From NCBI GenBank assembly GCA_016722025.1, contig JADKGZ010000009.1, positions 62,001 through 126,000 on the forward strand: 64,000 nt of DNA, given 5' to 3'. The position numbers and the translations under genes were made by a program. Below are positions 44,620 through 54,047 of the stretch, one piece after another. Origin of the DNA: Acidimicrobiaceae bacterium (GTDB lineage Bacteria > Actinomycetota > Acidimicrobiia > Acidimicrobiales > Ilumatobacteraceae). Positions within the stretch are counted from its first letter, which is position 1. Each line of letters begins with the position of its first letter. The notes under the pieces are model-generated. The model ran no database searches, was not told where the DNA came from, and was given only the letters and a program-made list of their open reading frames with translations.

Positions 44620-45381
44620 TCAGTCGATGCGCACTCGCAGGCTGCCGTCGTCGTCGCTGATGCGAACTTCGATGCGCGAGTCGCCATCGTCGCCCTTGAA
44701 CTCGACCCGCACTCGGTCCCAGCGGCTGTCCTTGACCTCGGCGGAGTATCCCTCGGCGGCCGTGACCGAGCCGAGCGTGAAGGCGGTGCCGCTCCAGCTG
44801 ACGGTGATGGAGCCGCCGGCGGAGGTGTACGTCTCGGTGAACGGCGCCGGCAACGATTGAGCCGGGACGGTGCTGCCGGGGGTCGTGACTGGAGTGCTGC
44901 CGGGTGTGCTGTCCGGAGTCGTCCCGGGGTGCTGCCCGGGGTCGTGCCGGGGGCTGCTGCCCGGGGTCGTGCCCGGTGTCGTGCCCGGGGTCGTGCCCGG
45001 GGTCGTGCCAGGTGTGCTGCCGGGGGTCGTGCTGCCGGGGGTCGTGCCGGGTGTGCTGCCCGGCGTGGAGCTGGAGGTGCTGTCGTCCACCGACACCGGG
45101 GTGGAGCTGGAGGTGTCGTCGATCGAGTCAGGAACCGAACCGGTGGTGTCGTCGACGGACGTGCTCGAGCTGTCGTCGTCCGAGGCCGGGCTGGAACCGT
45201 CGTCGACCGAGTTCGGGCTGACAGCGACGGACGACGACGGGTTGTCATCCGCCCGGCTGTCCGAGCTGTTGGCTGCTGCCAGGCTGACGCCGCCGATGGC
45301 GAAGCCGATCGATCCGGCGAGGATGATTGCGGCTCGGTTGCCGAGCCGGCGGCGAAGGCTGTTCAAGGTCGAGTTGCTCAT
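44620..45381 (-). CDS. secreted protein with Thr-Pro-Gly repeat region
   Basis: 253 residues from the ATG at 45381 (MSNSTLNSLRRRLGNRAA). A hydrophobic segment (AIILAGSIGFAIGGVSLAAA) serves as signal or anchor, then an acidic Ser/Asp stretch, then about ten (S/T)TPG repeats. The C-terminal ~75 residues form a beta domain (GGSITVSWSGTAFTLGSVTA, RIEVRISDDDGSLRVRID) that looks like a polyanion-binding or structural module. Inside the repeats a short segment (SSPRHDPGQHPG) reads as the normal repeat in the neighbouring frame, a compensated pair of shifts. Function unknown. Confidence 0.72.
   Translation of the reverse strand: MSNSTLNSLRRRLGNRAAIILAGSIGFAIGGVSLAAANSSDSRADDNPSSSVAVSPNSVDDGSSPASDDDSSSTSVDDTTGSVPDSIDDTSSSTPVSVDDSTSSSTPGSTPGTTPGSTTPGSTPGTTPGTTPGTTPGTTPGSSPRHDPGQHPGTTPDSTPGSTPVTTPGSTVPAQSLPAPFTETYTSAGGSITVSWSGTAFTLGSVTAAEGYSAEVKDSRWDRVRVEFKGDDGDSRIEVRISDDDGSLRVRID
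44875..45080. repeat. degenerate repeat coding (S/T)TPG linker
   Basis: About a dozen imperfect 12-15 base units with the plus-strand core GGGGTCGTGCCGG or GTGCTGCCGGG. They encode Thr-Pro-Gly repeats of the minus-strand secreted protein. Units near 44935-45010 are out of phase with the rest by one base and then back, consistent with replication slippage or base-calling slips in the array. No spacers. Confidence 0.75.
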
Positions 45382-45490
45382 GGTGATGCTCCTTGTTCGT
45401 TGCTGTTGTGCATGGGCGAGTGAGTACGCACATGGCACGACGTTGCGAGCGCAAGGGTTTGGTTCGTCGGCGGGAAATCGTGCCGCTCGG

Positions 45491-46222
45491 TCAGTCGACC
45501 GTGCGGGCCGCCAACGCTCGTGTGCGTTCGCACATCGCATCGAACAGCGCCAGCAGCTCGGGAGTGCGTGCGGCCACTGCCGCTCGCTGCGCCGACACCA
45601 CGGCTTCGTCACCGCGGGCGATCGGACCGGTGAGCGCCTGGCGGCCGCCCAACGCCGCCCAGTTCTCGAACGAGGCCCGCACGAGGGGCACCAAGATGGT
45701 GCGATCGGCTCCGGCGGTGCGCAGCAGCGCTTCGGCGGCATCCTCGAGCACGACGAGGAAGTTGGAGGCGATCGACGCGGCGGCGTGATAGGCGGTGCGG
45801 TCGGCATCGGCGATCTGCACCGCATGCATGCCCAGTTGGGAAGCAAGTCGGCGGGCCAACTGCAGTGCACGTGTTGTGGTGCCGGCGACCGCCGCGCCGG
45901 AGCCCGCGAACGTTGCGCCCTCGTGGGTGACGGTCATCAACGGATGCAGCCCGAACGCTTCGTGTGGCGCCAGCACGTCGAGGCCCAGCGCTCCGGCGCA
46001 GTGCCCGACGAGTGGCCCATTGGTGATTGCCGAGGCCGCTACCGCGATCTGGCCGTCGGGTACCGCCAGCAGCACGGCGTCGAACCCCGCGCCGTCGAAT
46101 CCGCGACCGAACGGGCCGTGCGCCGCCGGCAGCGCGCTCACCAGCGCTCGACCCATGCGCCCATCGCCGACCACCGCGAGCCGCTCGCTCGTGAGGCGGG
46201 TGTGGTCGGGTGCAACGTTCAT
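45491..46222 (-). CDS. Rossmann-fold NADP oxidoreductase with DUF2520 domain
   Basis: 243 residues. The N-terminus RLAVVGDGRMGRALVSAL is a dinucleotide-binding loop (GxGxxG), with DAVLLAVPDGQIAVAA as the following strand. Residues ~115-240 are the all-helical DUF2520 domain (ADRTAYHAAASIASNFLVVL, with the conserved H-A-A and N residues of 6PGDH-like folds). In many bacteria this family sits beside the pantothenate genes, but none are here. Probably a ketopantoate-reductase-like enzyme or a shikimate-type relative; the substrate is uncertain. Divergent from the flavin monooxygenase. Confidence 0.82.
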   Translation of the reverse strand: MNVAPDHTRLTSERLAVVGDGRMGRALVSALPAAHGPFGRGFDGAGFDAVLLAVPDGQIAVAASAITNGPLVGHCAGALGLDVLAPHEAFGLHPLMTVTHEGATFAGSGAAVAGTTTRALQLARRLASQLGMHAVQIADADRTAYHAAASIASNFLVVLEDAAEALLRTAGADRTILVPLVRASFENWAALGGRQALTGPIARGDEAVVSAQRAAVAARTPELLALFDAMCERTRALAARTVD

Positions 46223-46291
46223 CGCCGTCGAAGTCTCGCGCGGGAGCGCTCGACCCGAGTGGCCATGAATCGCTCACGTACCATCCGGCCC

Positions 46292-48114
46292 ATGAGCGCA
46301 ACCGAGACGGCCGAGCAAGCGGCGCTGCGAGCGAAGTACCGCGAGGAGCGCGACAAGCGCGTGCGACCCGATGGCAACGAGCAGTACTTGGAGCCCACCG
46401 GTCGCTTCGCGCACTTCCTCGACGACCCGTACGTGCCGCGCGTCGAGCGCGAGCCGCTGTTCGACGAGGTCACCGTGGCCTTCATCGGCGGTGGGTTCTC
46501 CGGCCTGGTCACCGGCGCCCGGCTCAAGCAGGCGGGCATCGCCGACGTGCGCCTCATCGAAGGTGGAGGCGACTTCGGAGGCGCCTGGTACTGGAACCGC
46601 TACCCCGGAGCGATGTGCGACACCGCAGCGATGGTGTACCTGCCGCTGCTGGAGGAGACGGGGCACATGCCCAGCCAGAAGTACGTGTTCGCACCAGAGA
46701 TCTTCGGCCACGCGAAGCGCATCGCCACCACCTTCGGTCTCTACGACAACGCGCTGTTCTCCACACAGGTCAGCAAGCTGGAGTGGGACGACGAATCCTC
46801 GCGCTGGATCATCCACACCGATCGCGGCGATCGCATCCGTGCCAGGTTCGTCGCCATGGGCACCGGGCCGCTGCACCGCCCGAAGCTGCCCGGCATTCCC
46901 GGCATCGACACCTTTGCCGGTCACGCGTTCCACACCAGCCGCTGGGACTACGAGTACACAGGGGGCGATCCGGCGCCCCGATGGTCAACCTCGCTCGCAA
47001 GCGCGTGGGCATCATCGGCACCGGTGCCACCGCGGTGCAGTGCATCCCCCACCTGGCTCGCGATGCCGCCGAGCTGTTCGTCTTCCAGCGCACGCCGTCG
47101 TCGATCGATGTGCGCAACAACCGCGCCATCGACCCGGAGTGGTTCGCCACACTGGCGCCGGGCTGGCAGCAGCGATGGCTCACCAACTTCGCCACCCTGC
47201 AGACGGGTGGCTTCGCCGACGAAGACCTGGTGATGGATGGCTGGACCGACATCTCCAAGCGCATCCGCGATCGTGTGGTCGCGCTCATCGGCGCCGGCGC
47301 CGAGTTCACACCGGAGACGATGCTGCGCGCCTACGAGGACAGCGACGACGAGAAGATGGCCGAGATCCGCGCCCGCGTCGACGCGGTGGTGAACGATCCG
47401 GCAACCGCTGCCGCGCTCAAGCCGTGGTATCGCCAGCTGTGCAAACGCCCGTGCTTCCACGACGAGTACCTGCAGGCCTACAACGAGCCAGGTGCACACC
47501 TGGTCGACACCAATGGTCAGGGAGTGGAGCGCATCGACGAGACCGGAGTGTGGGCGGGCGGGGTGCACTACGACCTCGACTGCCTCATCTTCGCCTCCGG
47601 CTTCGAGGTGGGTACCGCCGCCGCTCGCCGGGCGGGCTTCGAGACGGTGGGTCGCGGCGGCGAAACCCTCACCGACCACTGGGTGCAGGGCATGCACAGC
47701 CTGCACGGCATGAACGTGCACGGCTTTCCCAACCTGTTCATCGTCGGGCCCGGCCAGGGCGCCAACCTGATCTCCAACATCACCCAGAACCTCACCGAAG
47801 CCGGTTCCACGATCGCCTCGATCATTGGTCACGCGCTCGCATTGGGGGCGGAGCAGGTGGAGGCGACGGCTGCTGCCGAGCACGCCTGGATCGACCTGCT
47901 GGAGAGCAACCCGCGGTCGTTCGGCGGCAACCCTGACTGCACGCCCGGGTACTACAACAACGAGGGCCGCCCGATGGGTCGCAAGGAACGCCTGGGTGCC
48001 AGCGGCTACCCGGAGGGCCCAGTGGCCTACTTCAGCTACATCGACGCGTGGCGCAACACGGGCCAGTTCGAGGGACTGGAGTTCCACCCGGCGGGATCTC
48101 GCGATCCTTCTTGA
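46292..48114 (+). CDS. flavin-binding Baeyer-Villiger monooxygenase (one frameshift)
   Basis: About 607 residues. One base is missing at 46970 (GDPGAPMVNL expected), so the two halves lie in different frames. FAD motif FIGGGFSGLVTGARL; the class-B fingerprint FAGHAFHTSRWDY (F-x-G-x-x-x-H-x-x-x-W-x); NADPH motif VGIIGTGATAVQCI; later LIFASGFEV and LFIVGPGQGANLISN. The N-terminal ~55-residue extension and overall length fit the 4-hydroxyacetophenone/cyclododecanone-type group. The enzyme inserts oxygen next to a ketone to form an ester or lactone, using NADPH and O2. A TTGACA box for the next operon overlaps its stop codon. Confidence 0.9.
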
Positions 48115-48149
48115 CAGAGTGACATCATTGTGACATCATCATGACATCA
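48111..48149 (+). promoter_or_regulatory. promoter with three TGACATCA boxes at 11-bp spacing
   Basis: TTGACA (48111-48116) and CATCAT (48134-48139) are spaced by 17 bases as a -35/-10 pair. TGACATCA occurs three times, at 48120-48127, 48131-48138 and 48142-48149, exactly 11 bases apart, so the boxes face the same side of the helix and overlap the -10. This is the layout expected for a repressor binding as a row of dimers. The operon downstream encodes a ribbon-helix-helix protein, a family that binds such direct repeats. Confidence 0.7.
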
Positions 48150-48165
48150 CCGAGAGGAGCTGATG

Positions 48166-48291
48166 ATGTCCCCCTTCCACAACAACCCCGAGCTGATCGC
48201 CGCGTGGCACGCCGAACGCATGCGCCGGCTGAGCCAGCAGAGCCGCCCCCGCCGCGATCCGATGCGGCCCGACGATCGCCGCTGGGGCTGA
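48166..48291 (+). CDS. 41-residue basic mini-protein
   Basis: MSPFHNNPELIAAWHAERM followed by an Arg-rich half (RRLSQQSRPRRDPMRPDDRR) and WG at the end. AGAGGAG at 48153-48159 is properly spaced for the ATG at 48166; an ATG three bases earlier would be too close. It is the first gene behind the three-box promoter, and its stop is 7 bases from the next start. Net positive charge with an amphipathic N-terminal helix; function unknown. Confidence 0.6.
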   Translation: MSPFHNNPELIAAWHAERMRRLSQQSRPRRDPMRPDDRRWG

Positions 48292-48298
48292 ACCCGTC

Positions 48299-48752
48299 AT
48301 GCAGGTGCAACCTGTGGTCAACGCCGTACAGGCGGCGCTCGCCGCCCAGGGGCCACTCGCCGGCGGCGATGTCGCGGTGGAGGAAGCCCTCGATCACCTC
48401 GTACGAGCGCTGGCGCCGGCCCCTTCGGCAAGCGGCGTTGGAGCTTGCCGAGCAGGCCGCGTGCGAAGTACGTGCGCAGCTTCCCGACCGCACGGTCGAC
48501 CTGGTGCTGCTCGACGGCGACCCCACCTTGCGCATCACCGAGCAGGCCGCGGTCGTCGACGCGGGGCCGGCCGAAGACCTCGATGCGCGCATCACGCTGC
48601 GCGTGTCGCCGACGTTGAAGACGCTCATCGAGGATGCCGCCGAGACTGCCGGAGCATCCGTCAACGGTTGGGTGCTCGATGCGCTGGCCAAGCGTGCCCG
48701 TAAGGTGGCGCCCGGCCAAGGGTTCAGCGTCACCCATAGCTTCGATCTGTAG
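48299..48752 (+). CDS. ribbon-helix-helix (Arc/HicB-like) DNA-binding protein (one frameshift)
   Basis: About 150 residues. The N-terminal part (MQVQPVVNAVQAALAAQGPL, then EEALDHLVRALAPA) is joined to the rest after one extra C in the run 48420-48423. The middle is helical plus beta (ELAEQAACEVRAQLPDRTVD). The C-terminal ~45 residues are ribbon-helix-helix: ARITLRVSPTLKTLIEDAAE and ASVNGWVLDALAKRA, the form seen in HicB-type and plasmid-copy-type regulators. No toxin gene partner is seen. By position it is the likely binder of the three TGACATCA boxes 150 bases upstream (autoregulation). Confidence 0.72.
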
Positions 48753-48761
48753 AGGAACGTC

Positions 48762-49522
48762 ATGAACCGTCGCGAACAGTGGTCGGTCGGCGAACACCCT
48801 GCACTGGATCTCCGTGTGCCCGTCGGCGTGGTCGAGGTGCACGTCGGCGATGCCGGCATCCTCCAGGTCGAGCTCGAGTCGGCGGCCGCCGCCGACTTCG
48901 AGATCTCCAAGACCGGCGATCGGGTGGCGGTGCGACATCCTCGCGTTGGTCGATGCGCGGGCGCAGCTGTCGCGTCGTGGCCGTTGTTCCGCGCGGCACC
49001 GACGTCAACGTGGAGACTGCCTCGGCAGAGGTTCGTCTCTCCGGCAACCTCGGCACCGTGCGGGTGCGCACCGCCTCCGGCGACGTCGACGTCGATCGCT
49101 CGCTGCGGCTCGATGTGACCACCGCGTCGGGCGAAGTCACCTGCAACGCAGTCGAGGGCGACGCAACCATCACCACCATCTCCGGTGATTGCTCGGTCAC
49201 CACTGTTGGCGGGCGGCTCGATGCTTCGCTCACATCCGGCGACCTGCGGGTGGAGCGGTGTGCAGGCGACCTGGCGGTGGGCTCCACCAGCGGGTCGGCG
49301 CGCATCGGTCATTGCGACGGCTCCGAGATCTCCGTCCGTTCCATCTCCGGCGACGTACGCATCGGTCTGCCGTCGGGCATCCGCGTAGAGGCCGACATCT
49401 CCACCGTCAGCGGCAGAGCATCGTTGCCCGAGCCGGCACCGGCGACCACTACCGACAGGCGGCCCGTTCGCCTGCGTCTGAAGACGGTGTCGGGCGGCAT
49501 CCGCGTCGAACGCACGAGCTGA
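48762..49522 (+). CDS. DUF4097 beta-strand repeat protein (one frameshift)
   Basis: About 253 residues. GAGGAA six bases before the ATG at 48762. Begins MNRREQWSVGEHPALDLRVP; one base is lost in a G run near 48960, then repeated beta turns follow: ASAEVRLSGNLGTVRVRTAS, ASGEVTCNAVEGDATITTIS, TSGDLRVERCAGDLAVGSTS, SISGDVRIGLPSGIRVEADI. The S-G-D/E-V pattern every ~20 residues is the DUF4097 right-handed beta helix, often linked to envelope-stress modules. There is no signal peptide, so it is probably cytosolic. Confidence 0.82.
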
Positions 49523-49605
49523 CGACGCCCGTCCGGTCGCGGCCGGCTGCCGGGGACGATCTGCTCTGGTGGTGCAACCCAGCACGGCACACGATTGATG
49601 TGGGC

Positions 49606-50286
49606 ATGGAGTTCGAGATGCCCAGGAGGTCGACCGTCGTGACGATCAGGTCTGGTTCCTTCCCCCCGCCCGCGGTGATGCCGGTGCAGGTTGCCCCCGC
49701 CCCCACCGTCGCTGTCGCGCCCGTCGCACTGCGTTCGTACCGGGGTGCGGCGAGTGGGTCGCGCAGCACGGTCTTCGTCGGTGAAGCGCCGGCCGGCACG
49801 TTCACCTTCACCGGCGAGTTCTACCCGCCGGCGACGCTGATGGCGTTTCGGATCGGCCAGTTGCTCCTCTCCGTCGTGATGGTGGCGAGCCTCGTCATGG
49901 CGATGTTCATCAACCTCGGTCGCGCCGACGGCGCCGACGTGCCTGCACTGTTCGGGGTGCTGATGGTGCTGTCCTTCGGCTCGATGATCGGTCTGCTGAT
50001 CTGGAAAGGCGTCCTGGTGCACAGTGCCGAGTCGGCGACGCTGGTGGTGCGTGCGGACGAGATCCGCCACGTTCGTTCGACGGTCAACTACGGGTTGCTG
50101 GCGTGGTGGCTCCTGATCGGCCCGTTCGCGCTGATCCCGCTGTTCGCCGGTCGTCGGCGCTTGCAGCTGGAGCTGCCGGTGATCGTCGACGGGCGGGTGG
50201 GGCGGCTGCCGCTCGTCTTGTTGGAGCAACATCGCGGAGACGCCGACCTGTTGGTGGCGCGGTTGCGCATGGCCGGAGCTCGGTGA
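49606..50286 (+). CDS. small integral membrane protein
   Basis: 226 residues from the ATG at 49606. A soluble, Pro-rich N-terminus is followed by three hydrophobic stretches: FRIGQLLLSVVMVASLVMAMFI, ALFGVLMVLSFGSMIGLLIW and YGLLAWWLLIGPFALIPLFAG. The C-terminal ~55 residues are soluble and beta-like (RRRLQLELPVIVDGRVGRLPLV). No family recognised. It lies 83 bases after the DUF4097 gene and 14 bases before the large membrane/repeat protein, so it is part of the same block. Confidence 0.7.
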   Translation: MEFEMPRRSTVVTIRSGSFPPPAVMPVQVAPAPTVAVAPVALRSYRGAASGSRSTVFVGEAPAGTFTFTGEFYPPATLMAFRIGQLLLSVVMVASLVMAMFINLGRADGADVPALFGVLMVLSFGSMIGLLIWKGVLVHSAESATLVVRADEIRHVRSTVNYGLLAWWLLIGPFALIPLFAGRRRLQLELPVIVDGRVGRLPLVLLEQHRGDADLLVARLRMAGAR

Positions 50287-50300
50287 GGGGCCGGTGAGTC

Positions 50301-53300
50301 ATGAACCGCCGCGCCCGGCTCTGTGCAGCGGCCGTGTGCCTTGCATTCGTGCTGGCGCCGCTGTCGGTTCACGCACTCGCCGGTGAGCCCGACCTCGCCG
50401 GACTCCGACCTGGTGGAGGTTGGCGGCTCGGCCAAGCAGGTGGGTGAAGCGCTGGAACGGTCGCTCGCGGAGGCTTCCCTGCAGCAGTACCTCGTCTATG
50501 CCAGCGACTCCGGCGACGAGTTGCTGGAGCTGGTCGTGGTCGGTCCGCTGATCGCGCCCGAGCGAGTCGGCATGTCGCGCGAGATGGCCGACTCGTCGGC
50601 GCTCGCCGACGACCTCATGCCGTCGTTCACCCTCTACGTCGAGCAGAGCGAACCACGGATCATCGACACGGCCGGGATCGGCGAGGCGTCCGTGGGATTC
50701 ACCGTCGACAGCCGGCTCACCTCCGATCTCGCGACCGTGACGAACATCCTCGGGGTGCCCTGGACCTCCGCCACCTCGCAGTTCCTCCTTGCGCTGAGGG
50801 GTGAGTACGTGGTGGTGATGATGACCCAACACGTCGGTAGCGGAGCGCCGGGCGTGGATTTCCTCGCGGTCGCCCGCCGCGTCGATGCGCATCTTGCCGC
50901 GGCGCTCGGTCTCGCCACGCCGGGTGTGTACCGCGCCGACGGCACGTTCTCGCCGTCCGTTGCGAACAACATTCCCACCATCGGCGACATCTCGACCGAG
51001 CCGTCCGTCGCCGTCGCCAACCTTGTGCTCGCCGCAGTTGCCGTGATCGTCTTGACGATCGCGATGCGGCTGCTCAACACGACACTCGTGCGTCACGAGG
51101 ATGCGCTGGAGCAGGTGCTGCGACCGGCCCGCGCGCTGCGTCGATGGTGGACCGCAGGCGACAGCGCACTCGATCAGCGGCTGGGCCGCGGTGCCTCGGC
51201 CGTGCGGGTCGTTGGCGTGCTGCTGTTCTACGGAGTGCTGTTCTCGTTCCTCGAGGACGGATGGCGCCCGTGGACCACGTCGGGTCTCTTCGTGCTGGTC
51301 GCGATGACCATCGCCTTCGGTTTGGTGGGTACTACCGATGACATGGTCGAGTTGCGCGCTGCCCATCACTGGGGCGTGCCGGCACGTCTGGCGGTGAAGC
51401 CGGCACTCGTGCTCTTCGCCGTTGGCTCTGTGGTGCTGACGAAGTTCGCCCAACTCGTCCCTGGGCTGATGATCGGCACACCAGAGGCGTTCTCGCTCGA
51501 GGACGAGGTGGATGAGCGCAGCGAGCTGCGACTCGCCCGAGTTGGCCTGCTGACCACCGGCGCCGTCGGACTGGGCGCATGGGTCCTCGCGACCCCTCTG
51601 GATGCTGCGCTCGACGGCAGCGGTGGTGCTGGGCAGAGCGCGATCTCCGCTGCCGTGACGCTGCTGGTGCTGGTGTTCGCCGTCGCGGTCGAGAACCTGT
51701 TCGCCAACATGGTGGCGTTCCCCGGCAGCGAGGGTGCCACGTTGCGACGGCACCACCGCCTTGCGTGGTGGATCGTCATGCTCACCGTGACAGCGCTCTT
51801 CTTCCACACGCTGATCAACCCTCGCGGCAGCCTGGCGCAGTCGCTCGAGTCGACCAACGTGCGGGTGGCGCTCGTCACGGTGGTGTCGTTCCTGGCGTTC
51901 ACGCTCGCGGTCCACCTGTGGTTCCGCCGGCGGGATCAGCACGACGCAGCGATGGTGATCGAGGCTGCGGCGAGTGAGCCCGGCCGGACTCCGCAGCTGC
52001 CGCCACCGACCGCGGTCGCGCCGGTTCAGCCCGCGGCGTTGCCGGTCGCGTCTGCAGCCCCGCCAGTGGTCGTCTTGGCGCCAGCAGCGCTACGCAGCCC
52101 GAGGGCACGCCGGCACCGAGACCCGGTGCTCGTCGTCAAACTGGTGGTCACTGCGGTTGCCGTGGTTGGTCTCGCCGCGCTGGTCACCGTCGTGGTGCTG
52201 CAGGACCGACGCGACAGCAAGCGCTTCGACGCCGGGCACCAGGCGTACGTCGCCGCCGATTGCGCAGTGGTGATCGCCGAGTACGACGCGTTGCTCGATG
52301 ACGGTCGGCTGATCGACACGGCAGGGGTCGTGGCGCAGGCCACGCAGGAGAGAGCCGAGTGCCGCGAGTTGCTGGCCATCGACCTCGTCGCCGAAGCTGA
52401 TCCCGCTGAGGCGTTGAGTCGCTACGCCGACTTCGTCGCGCAACACCCGGACGCACCGCTGAGTGCATCCGTGGGTGGGCGTGTCGCTGCGATGCTGGCC
52501 TCGAGCAACGGCATCGAAGCCGCCTCCGAGGAGAACTGCGACAACCTGGACGCGTTCGGAGTGGCCGGCATCTTGCAGTCGGTCGACGTGCCGCAGCTCC
52601 GCCTGTGGTGTGCCGACACGTTCGAGAGCGTCGGCCGCGGCGCTGATGCCTACGCGACTGCCTTGCTCGTGCTGCAATCGGCCACGGACTCCGAGGCACT
52701 CGCTGCCGCGGAGAACATCGTCCTGCGCAACCCGCTGGCCTGCTCCGACCTGGAGCGGTTGATGGACCTCTCCAGCCTCAGCGACGCCGACGATGCGCTC
52801 GCCGCCTTCCTGCAGCAGTGCATGTCATCTGCCGCCGCCGACCCCGTCGTGCTCGCCGACGTGCAGATCGCGTTCCTTGCGCACTTTCCCGCTCGCCCTG
52901 AGGCAACGGCGGTCGAGGGAGCCCTCATCGCCAACTATGCGGCCTGCGATCACCTCGCCGAACTGCGCAGCGAGCCGGCGATCGCCGGGCGTGCTGGGTT
53001 CCTCCCGACGATCACACTCACCTGCGCGCAGACCGCCGAGTTCTTCTAGGACTACTCCGGTGCAGTCGAGCGCTATCAGTGGTTCATCGACAACGCGCCG
53101 GCCGACGACCGTCTGGTCGCAGCGCGCGACGGTTTGGCGCGCAGCCTGATCGCCGAGGCGCAGCAGGGTGGCGCAGGCTCGTTGCCGCAACCGGTCGACA
53201 CCGGAGGGAGCGGGAGTTCGCTCGCCTCGGTCGTCATCTACAACGACTCACCCGAAGAGCTGCGGATCGTGATGAGCGGACCGGAGAGCGCATCGAGGTT

Positions 53301-53516
53301 CTGGCAGCCTCGGCCACCTCCGGCGAGTACGACCTGGTCGGACCGTCCTCGTGCCGCACCGATGTGCCGATGCTGGAGCTGCAGGTGCCGTCCGGTGTGT
53401 ACGAAGTACTGGTGGAGGCCACCAGCGGCGGCATCTCGCCGTTCACCGGCACGTGGACCCTGGGTCGCGGTGATGCCTACGCCTCCTGCTTCTACGTCGT
53501 CACGACCTTTGGCTGA
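50301..53516 (+). pseudogene. large membrane protein with C-terminal helical-repeat region, disrupted (frameshift, in-frame TAG, frameshift)
   Basis: About 1070 residues if intact. Signal peptide MNRRARLCAAAVCLAFVLAP; one extra base near 50393. The first ~230 residues are extracellular-like, then membrane segments (VANLVLAAVAVIVLTIAM, VVGVLLFYGVLFSFLED, TSGLFVLVAMTIAFGLVG, LLTTGAVGLGAWVLATPL, RLAWWIVMLTVTALFFHTLI, ALVTVVSFLAFTLAVHLW), a Pro/Ala linker, a single helix (VVKLVVTAVAVVGLAALVTVV) and a TPR-like alpha region. At 53047 an in-frame TAG interrupts (AEFF-stop-DYSGAVERYQWF continues in the same frame); another base is lost near 53280 before the beta-rich end (VYEVLVEATSGGISPFTG). Function unknown. 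Confidence 0.7.
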
Positions 53517-53548
53517 CACCTGCCGGTGCGATCGCCAGCAGAGCAGCG

Positions 53549-53992
53549 TCAGCGCGGGGAGGCGACCAGCACCGGGATGGTGCGGGCGGTCTTGGCCTGG
53601 TAGTCGGCGTAGTTGGGGAACACCGCGACCGAACGCTCCCACCAAGCCGCTCGCTCGTCGCCGGTGACCTCGCGCACATCGACCTCGAAGGGTGCCGGCC
53701 CATCTTGCACCATCACGTTGTGCGGGTCGGCGACGAGGTTGTGGTACCAGACCGGGTTGGTGGGGGCGCCGCCCATCGAGGCCACCAACGCGTACTCGCC
53801 GCCGTGCTCGACACGCATCAACGCGATCTTGCGCACCGACCCGGTGGCCCTGCCTCTCATCGTCACCACGATGACGGGGATGCCGGTGTCGCGCAGGGTG
53901 TTGGCCTCTGTGCCGCCCGACGCTTCGTAGGCCGCGACCTGCTCGCGCACCCACGCACTGGTACTCGGAACGTACTCACCTTCGATGGTCAT
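53549..53992 (-). CDS. deazaflavin (F420)-dependent nitroreductase family protein (Ddn-like)
   Basis: 147 residues, the usual size for the Ddn/Rv3547 split-barrel group. Markers are GIPVIVVTMRGRATGSVRKIALMRVE, ASMGGAPTNPVWYHNLVADP and WWERSVAVFPNYADYQAKT, all typical. These proteins bind reduced F420 and reduce quinones or nitroimidazoles at the membrane face. It is convergent with the large membrane gene and divergent from the dienelactone hydrolase. Confidence 0.92.
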   Translation of the reverse strand: MTIEGEYVPSTSAWVREQVAAYEASGGTEANTLRDTGIPVIVVTMRGRATGSVRKIALMRVEHGGEYALVASMGGAPTNPVWYHNLVADPHNVMVQDGPAPFEVDVREVTGDERAAWWERSVAVFPNYADYQAKTARTIPVLVASPR

Positions 53993-54047
53993 GACGCGAG
54001 GCTACGCCGACCATCGCTGCTCTCGCGCAGGGTGGAAGACTTCACCG

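Noticed and set aside
48299..48752. HicAB-type toxin-antitoxin module
   Set aside because: Only the ribbon-helix-helix part resembles HicB; the neighbouring mini-protein lacks the HicA double-stranded-RNA-binding fold, and no other toxin is seen.
53041..53055. Programmed TAG read-through or recoding
   Set aside because: No recoding signal is visible and other genes here use TAG or TGA as ordinary stops; a point change or miscall is simpler.
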